Shown: positions 8,422 to 13,242 of the stretch, piece by piece | Position numbering within the stretch: the stretch's first letter is position 1 | Layout: every line of letters begins with the position of its first letter | Source of the DNA: Spirogloea muscicola | Lineage: Eukaryota; Streptophyta; Zygnematophyceae; Spirogloeales; Spirogloeaceae | Assembly: GCA_009602725.1 (NCBI GenBank) | Contig: WELB01000006.1 | Span: 161,207-174,448, forward strand | DNA: 13,242 bases | Direction: 5' to 3' | Notes under the pieces: generated by a model | The model's input: only the letters and a program-made list of their open reading frames with translations | Databases searched by the model: none | What the model was told of the DNA's origin: nothing | Made by a program: the position numbers and the translations under genes

Positions 8422-8770
8422 AAGAATAATGTGAATGGGGTGTCATTGTCAGCCTCGGAATACCGAGCGAGCTTCATGGAACAAAAAAATCGTAGAGACA
8501 ATGGTGTAAAGACTGCAGCGCACTAAATGCACAGGACACTCTAAGACACATGATTTGACATGTCTTCAAAAATATACTGTGCAACATTCCTGCTCCTGTT
8601 CCAAGTAAGAAGGGTGAGTCACTGTCTTCTAATGCATTGCCAGACATCATTTGCTCTCGGAAGAGCACATCTGAGGGCAATGAGAGAGGAAGGTGAACAA
8701 GAGTTTGAATCAGCAGCACTTTGGTAAACCACAGCACATGTTGTGGTCCTCGGATGCTGGAGAAGGCACT

Positions 8771-8806
8771 AGGTGACTAGGCGGACGTCCCAACGTCCGC
8801 CCACCT
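8771..8806. repeat. Strong GC-rich hairpin in the pectinesterase 3' flank
   Basis: Inner perfect stem GGCGGACGT (8780-8788) / ACGTCCGCC (8793-8801) with loop CCCA. An outer stem AGGTG (8771-8775) / CACCT (8802-8806) follows, with a 4-nt bulge on one side. This gives 14 paired bases, all Watson-Crick, starting about 83 bases downstream of the pectinesterase stop. It could be a 3' UTR structural element. Confidence 0.75.
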
Positions 8807-8888
8807 GATCTGATGCTGTGCACTGATAGGGCTTTACGGGCCTGTCCCAACATCATCCGCATGCCAGCCCATGACGAATTGCTGTTGC

Positions 8889-9010
8889 TCAGTTCGTCAT
8901 GCATGTCCTGAAGCAGTCGCCGAGCTGGGGGTAGTGGCCTGACTTGCAGCAGACGTAGCACCTCCGCAGCTTGGCGGCCGCCGTCATGCCGGGATACCGG
9001 CAGTCGACGA
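8889..9010 (-). other. C-terminal six-cysteine module of the pectinesterase
   Basis: The last 39 or so residues contain Cys spaced as C-x13-C-x2-CC-x10-C-x3-C, with RYPGMTAAAK and KSGHYPQLGD between. Six cysteines in a secreted tail suggest three disulfides. I do not recognise the family; the size resembles small disulfide-rich binding modules, but no function is assigned. Confidence 0.7.
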
Positions 9011-12000
9011 AGGCCGGCGGTGGTGGCATGGGGGGGGGTGAGAGGGAATCTGTTGACGTGGTTTTGGGGGCGGGCGGAGGAGGTGGCGGTGGAGAGTGAG
9101 GAGGCGGCGGTGGCGGCGGCGGCGGGAATGGTGACGGCGGCGGTGGTGACAGCGGCGGTGGGCTGGGGAAGCCCTTGCCGTACGCGTTGGGGATATCCCA
9201 CGGCGGCCGGACGTTCCCCGGCAGCGTGGGCAGCGGGCGCAGCCAGCTCCGGCCATTAATGAAGTCGACAGTGATCCAGGCCTTGACCTGGGCCGGCGTC
9301 AAAGTCCGCTCCCATGCCACGCGGCCCTCCTTGTTGGCGCCAATGCCGTAGTTGTTGTACTCGGCATAGAAGGATGTGAGCTGGCGGGAGTGGATGCCAA
9401 AGTCCTGCCAGCCTGCACAGGCAAGGCAAGCAACATTGGTCAATCAATGTAATGCTCTAAACTGCTGAGATCGTGCTGCATGACCCAGCAACGCAAGCCA
9501 CAACGACCCAGCTGTCTGCTGATGTCCAGGCATTCCTACTACACTGTCACTGGTGAAGCCTTGGAGTCCTGACATGAGACGCGCCACCACTCAGACCTAT
9601 GTTTGGTACAGCAGGAGCTCAACCATCAACCTTGGCAAGCATATGTAATGCCAGCAAGCATGTGACTTACCATCTGCCATGACCACGTTGTCCATGTACA
9701 TATTTGCAAAGATTGTGAAGGCGTACTTGCCCCAGGCCCTCCCCAACCAGCCCTGAGAAGATTGCAAGTTGCCCGGTCAGTACACAAAATCGTTTTGGAC
9801 ATAGAATACTCATAACAAAACGGCTTCCAGCTGACCCTGGAGTCCCTGTTTGGCATAGGTACTGCATTTGCATACAAAAGTGGACAACATATATGCATGA
9901 TATGTCGATATGCCAGATGAGGCAGACTGTCTGGGCCTGGGCAGCAAGCTAGCTCACCTGGTTTGTGCCTGTGACAATGCCTCTATTGAAGACGAAGCCG
10001 CTGTCTTGCGTGGCATACACCTTGTGCTGTGCAGTAATGCCTGCAAAGAATCCAGGATGGAGTGTATCCAAGGGAGTACTTAGTGCCATGCATTCTTATG
10101 TAAGCCTTTACGGCGTGGTAGGATAGAGACCGCAGAAAGTCATGGTAGTAGAAAGTGTAGTGCAGTGAAGACCTTGTCATGCTCTTGCAGGGGCTGACTT
10201 GAAGCACCAAATAAGCGGAAGGGTGTTAGCATGCAAACATGCCAAACATGTCAGACGTGCTCACCAGCGTAACCAAGTGATGATATGTTCATAACACAGT
10301 CCTCAAAGTACGCCTTTGCACCACCAAAGATGAAATCAATGTTGCCCGTGAAGTAGCAATTCTTGAAGTATTGCTGGAAGTTCTGGGCATACAAGCTATC
10401 CTGCTCACAGGCAGGAAGAAGCAGATGTAAGAGAAGGATCACACCTGTAAACTGTGATAATTGAAAATGTAAATGCATTATCAATGCAAATTGAGTGCAT
10501 ATCTTCAAGCCAACATCAACAAGTGGCTCCATATCAGGCTCCATCGATGCAAATACCTGCATAGTAACAGGTCCTAATACTAGCATGATTGCAAACCGAA
10601 ATAGACAACAACCATTTAGTGATATGGCAACAAGCACCTGGAAGGAAATGACACTACAGTTGACCAGCATTGCGCGAGGGCCGTTCAGGCGCAATGCCAC
10701 TGACTGCAGCCCAGAATGTATAGACAATGGAAAGCATTGCTCAGTAGGTTGGTGAGGCTGAACTCAGCCAGACTTAAATGGGTCAAGCAAGCTGCACTTC
10801 CCAGTCAGACAATATACAACAAGAGAGCCACATGTCTCTGAAGCAGAGCATCGCAAGCTCCATGACTTAATCTTCAAGTAGACAGGACGAGGCAGGCCCT
10901 ATCAGTCACCAAACCCGAGCTCAACATGAGAAGGCAAGACATACAGCAGACCTGCATTGGACCTGAATGCAGAGGTGCCAGGACCTAGGTGCAAGATTCT
11001 GCCTCTCAACATTACCTGGCGGTCATAGGTGTTCGGCGCCGGCCGTTTGGCATCGTTACGGAAGATGAGGTTGATTCCTGTGAAGTCACTGCCGAGGACA
11101 ATGATAGAACCAGAGCCTGACGTAGTGAGGGGATTACCCATGGCATCAAGGAGAGCTGAGTACTTATTGTATGCAAGAATTGTCCTCCCCGGGTCACCAA
11201 TGAGCGTGACAAAATTCTGCACACCACGGAAGCACTCCAGCAGACTAAGAAGTTGCTGTACTAGAGCTTGCTCGAAAGTAAAGAAGCATGACTGATGAGC
11301 AACGAACGTGAGGTTGCAATGAGATGACAAAATGCAGCTGACAACTTCCTATCACCAAGCAATCACCCCAGCTGATAGCAAGTCGACTGACAGGTAATAT
11401 GCAGAGGCAAGAAGCGGCCATGATGGAGGATGATAAGAAGCCCCCTTGCCCCCACCTGAGTTTTGTTGAAGATGACCGACTCATTGTAGAAGCCTGCTTT
11501 TATGTACACAATGGTCGTCTGGGAAATGGACGTGGCTCCAGAACGGATGTGCTGGGCTGCAGCCTGCACAGACCAGACGTGGGACGCAAGCATGGAGGTG
11601 AGGAACCAGTGCAGGACAAGGCAGCAGGCTTTGCACGAAGGTGCTACTGGCCTGCAGTACGCTGGCCAGGCCGTAACACTTACTGTAACAGTTACTAAGA
11701 CAGTGACTGTGACTGTCGACTGTGCCCGCGGAAGCCCTTGGCACTGCCGGAATCTTGCCCAATGGCAGAAGAGCTGGTCGGAGGCCCTTGCAAGCTATAC
11801 TGCTATGCCACAGATTCTACATCAAGCAGCATCCCTGCTGCGTAGCAAGAAGCCAGCGCGCCTCCGCACGGGATTTCAAGGAACAACACAGCCCTCGACA
11901 CCCAGGCACCATCTACGGGTCGAGCGAGACTCCCACAACAAGCCGCATCCTCGGCTTCCACACAAGCGCAGGATTCGCCTTGACCAGGCAAGGCACAGCA

Positions 12001-12310
12001 GTCGAGCAGGCTGGCTGGAGTTTGGTGGAGAAAGGTGTGGTGGGAGGCGCACAGTGAGCGTCTTGAAGTCCCCGGAGCCGTCCTTGGCGACGACGATGTC
12101 GGCGTGGAAGGTGGAGGGGAAGGAAAACGAGGAGGGCGGCGGCGGCGGCGGCGGGCGCGGCTTCGGCGGCGGGCTCTTGTGGTGCCCGCCCATGCCGTTC
12201 TTGGCCTCCGCGCCGGGCGCCGCCGACAGCGCCGCGGCAGCGAGCGCCAGCGCCAGCAGCAGCACCGCCGGCGCCGGCGCGGGGCCTTGCCACAGCGCCA
12301 CACGGGCCAT
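8889..12310 (-). CDS. Secreted pectin methylesterase (pectinesterase) with Pro-rich flanks and Cys-rich tail
   Basis: Hydrolyses methyl esters of wall homogalacturonan (CE8 family), releasing methanol and acidic pectin outside the cell. Minus-strand exons: 12310-12053, 11563-11456, 11216-11016, 10703-10638, 10400-10265, 10040-9958, 9752-9671, 9412-8889; all GT-AG with matching phases, 485 residues. Residues 1-36 are a signal peptide ending near APGAEA. A SPPPKPRPP-type stretch precedes DIVVAKDGSGDFKTL. Family regions: IKAGFYNES, RQSVALRL, FQDSLYA, GNIDFIFGGAKAYFEDC, GWLGRAW, FYAEYNNYGIGANKEGRV. The expected catalytic residues are present: the two Asp in FQD and DFIFG, the Arg in LGRAW, the Gln in RQS and FQD. 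There is no N-terminal inhibitor (PMEI) pro-domain. After the usual end (FINGRSWL) come about 75 proline-rich residues and a six-Cys tail. The next in-frame initiator upstream would not be ATG, supporting the chosen start. Confidence 0.94.
9013..9180 (-). other. Extensin-like Pro-rich linker of the pectinesterase
   Basis: Last pectinesterase exon. The protein reads as repeated SPPPP, SPFPPPPP and HSPPPPPPP blocks with a short Thr/Ser interruption (PKTTSTDSLS). Ser-Pro(n) blocks are typical targets of prolyl hydroxylation and O-glycosylation in algal and plant hydroxyproline-rich wall glycoproteins. This suggests a rigid, possibly wall-anchoring spacer. Positions are approximate. Confidence 0.85.
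11673..11720. repeat. Degenerate hexanucleotide repeat in pectinesterase intron 1
   Basis: Eight successive hexamers on the plus strand conform loosely to GTNACN (for example GTAACA, GTTACT, GTGACT twice, GTCGAC). They lie in the 488-nt intron 12052-11564. It is an old, diverged short tandem repeat; no function is evident. Confidence 0.65.
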
Positions 12311-12391
12311 CCCGACGCCCCGAGCCTCCGGAATCACAGCACAGCCGCCGGCGCCGAAGCAAGAGACAACAGCGGCGGCTGCGGCGGTGGA

Positions 12392-12423
<32 letters not shown>

Positions 12424-13242
12424 GAGCGGGGGATGGCGAGTGGGGGAGTGAGGGGGATCCGAGGGCGGAGGGGGAGCTGATGAGCTGACGGCGGCGGGGG
12501 GGCGGCCGCGGCCGCCAAGCTGCCGGCTTCCCGCGCGCGGGGGGGCCAGCCCCGGTCAACCCGGTCAAACCCAACCCCCCTTCCAGGGGCCTTTAGCCAC
12601 TTGTATCACGCCGCGTGGCATCCATCGGCGAGCCGGACCGCTGTGGGGCCGTCGATGGGCCGCCGCGTGGCGAAAGCTCGGCGCGCAGTGGGGGCCAATG
12701 GGCGCCCAAGCGGCGAGCTTGGGGCCGCCGCGCCTTGCGTGCGCGCCTTTTGGGCGCGAAGGGGGGGGCGCGCCGGCGGCAGCAGCCCACCCCTTTTTGG
12801 CGGGACGCGCCTGCCGACGTGGCGGGGGGCCCCCGCCGAGCTGGAGCCTGCTGCAAGCGATTCCACGTCAAGTTTGTCGCTCGCTAACCCATTCGCCCGC
12901 AAGCACTTTCTGCGTGGATGTTGCGGCTTGCGCTTTCTGGCCCCCTCCCTTGTGGCTCTTTGGTACCTTGTCCACTCCCTTTGGGCTGGCGTACTTTGGC
13001 CCCTTCGAACCGTTTGTCAGTTCTTGTCGGGCTGGCGTGTTTATCACAGCCCTTTGAGGATAAGGGCTGGACAAGCCAGCCCAAAAAAGAATGAACAAAG
13101 AACGAGAAGGGGGCCAGAGGAAGCCAGAGGAAGCGCTAAGAAACCAAAGCACACAAAGAAAGAAAGCAGCTACAAATTACTCAGTAACCCCTGCTAAGCA
13201 GCCGCAAATCAGAGAGGCTAGGGTCCTGGAAGTGGGTCCCCT
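12311..13242. other. Upstream flank of the pectinesterase gene, no recognised coding
   Basis: Should contain the pectinesterase 5' leader and promoter, read on the minus strand. Near the gene it is very GC-rich, with GCC/GCG trinucleotide stretches (12375-12425) and G/C runs. No clear TATA box was seen close to the start. A CCAAT motif at 12694-12698 (plus strand) is the only classical element noticed and is weak evidence. Open frames on both strands show no family motifs. The outer part contains the GGGCTGG repeat cluster. Confidence 0.5.
12983..13082. repeat. Cluster of GGGCTGG motifs with an inverted copy
   Basis: GGGCTGGCGT occurs twice in direct orientation (12983-12992 and 13029-13038). 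GGGCTGG at 13064-13070 then faces CCAGCCC at 13076-13082 across a 5-nt loop, followed by an A-rich stretch. It resembles the element at 5817-5835 and may be a copy of an interspersed repeat. Confidence 0.45.

Larger units (their letters stand above)
8085..8888. other. Region between the convergent cystatin and pectinesterase stop codons
   Basis: About 800 bp presumably shared by two 3' UTRs. It is less GC-rich than the coding exons. Contents noted: an inverted repeat CAATGCA-AACA-TGCATTG at 8307-8324, TGTAA motifs on the plus strand at 8417 and 8505, and a strong hairpin at 8771-8806. I found no TGTAA on the minus strand for the pectinesterase transcript. No recognisable coding sequence. Confidence 0.6.

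Noticed and set aside
9693-9700. TGTACATA as a Pumilio site
   Set aside because: It lies on the plus strand inside a minus-strand pectinesterase exon, so it is absent from that mRNA, and a 7-base consensus is expected by chance at this rate.
11502-12488. Plus-strand open frame of 328 codons across the pectinesterase 5' part
   Set aside because: It crosses exons and intron 1 of the minus-strand pectinesterase. Its Thr-Val repeat comes from the hexamer array, and GC-rich DNA suppresses stop codons.
12311-12574. N-terminal extension of the pectinesterase by about 88 residues
   Set aside because: No in-frame ATG lies there, and the ATG at 12310 starts directly with a good signal peptide; the extension is Ala/Pro-rich translation of GC-rich leader.

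Overview
The window looks like GC-rich nuclear DNA from a green alga. Three protein-coding genes, all with spliceosomal introns, carry plant-lineage signatures: a Pumilio RNA-binding protein very close to land-plant Pumilios, a two-domain phytocystatin, and a plant-type pectin methylesterase flanked by extensin-like proline tracts. A TGTAA element downstream of the cystatin gene fits the usual chlorophyte poly(A) signal. I lean towards a chlorophyte, possibly a trebouxiophyte, but a streptophyte alga is not excluded. No bacterial, viral, rRNA, tRNA, transposase or CRISPR signature was seen.

Layout. Positions 1-4122 (+) hold the 3' part of a Pumilio gene. It begins inside a very long first exon coding a Q/A/G/S/P-rich N-terminal region, followed by a complete eight-repeat PUF domain split over short phase-0 introns. 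Positions 4123-6153 have no recognised gene. They contain a C-run with one ambiguous base between 17-bp direct repeats, a short palindrome, and the sequence TGTATATA, which is both TATA-like and the RNA octamer this Pumilio is predicted to bind. Positions 6154-8084 (+) encode a secreted phytocystatin of 251 residues in three exons, with a legumain-inhibitor-type C-terminal domain and a likely GC-AG second intron. Positions 8085-8888 lie between convergent genes and contain a strong GC-rich hairpin. Positions 8889-12310 (-) encode a secreted pectin methylesterase of 485 residues in eight exons, with catalytic residues intact and an unusual C-terminal Pro-rich plus Cys-rich extension. Positions 12311-13242 are the upstream flank of that gene, with no recognised coding.

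The three genes do not form an operon or an evident pathway. Pumilio is a cytoplasmic post-transcriptional regulator. The cystatin and the pectin methylesterase both appear to enter the secretory route, one restraining cysteine proteases and legumain, the other modifying wall polysaccharide. I did not find a new multi-gene system. The points most worth a second look are the candidate Pumilio autoregulation site, the GC-AG intron that reconnects the hidden last cystatin exon, and the novel-looking C-terminal module of the pectin methylesterase.

Gene models were assembled by eye from splice motifs, phase consistency and remembered family consensus. No alignment or search was run.
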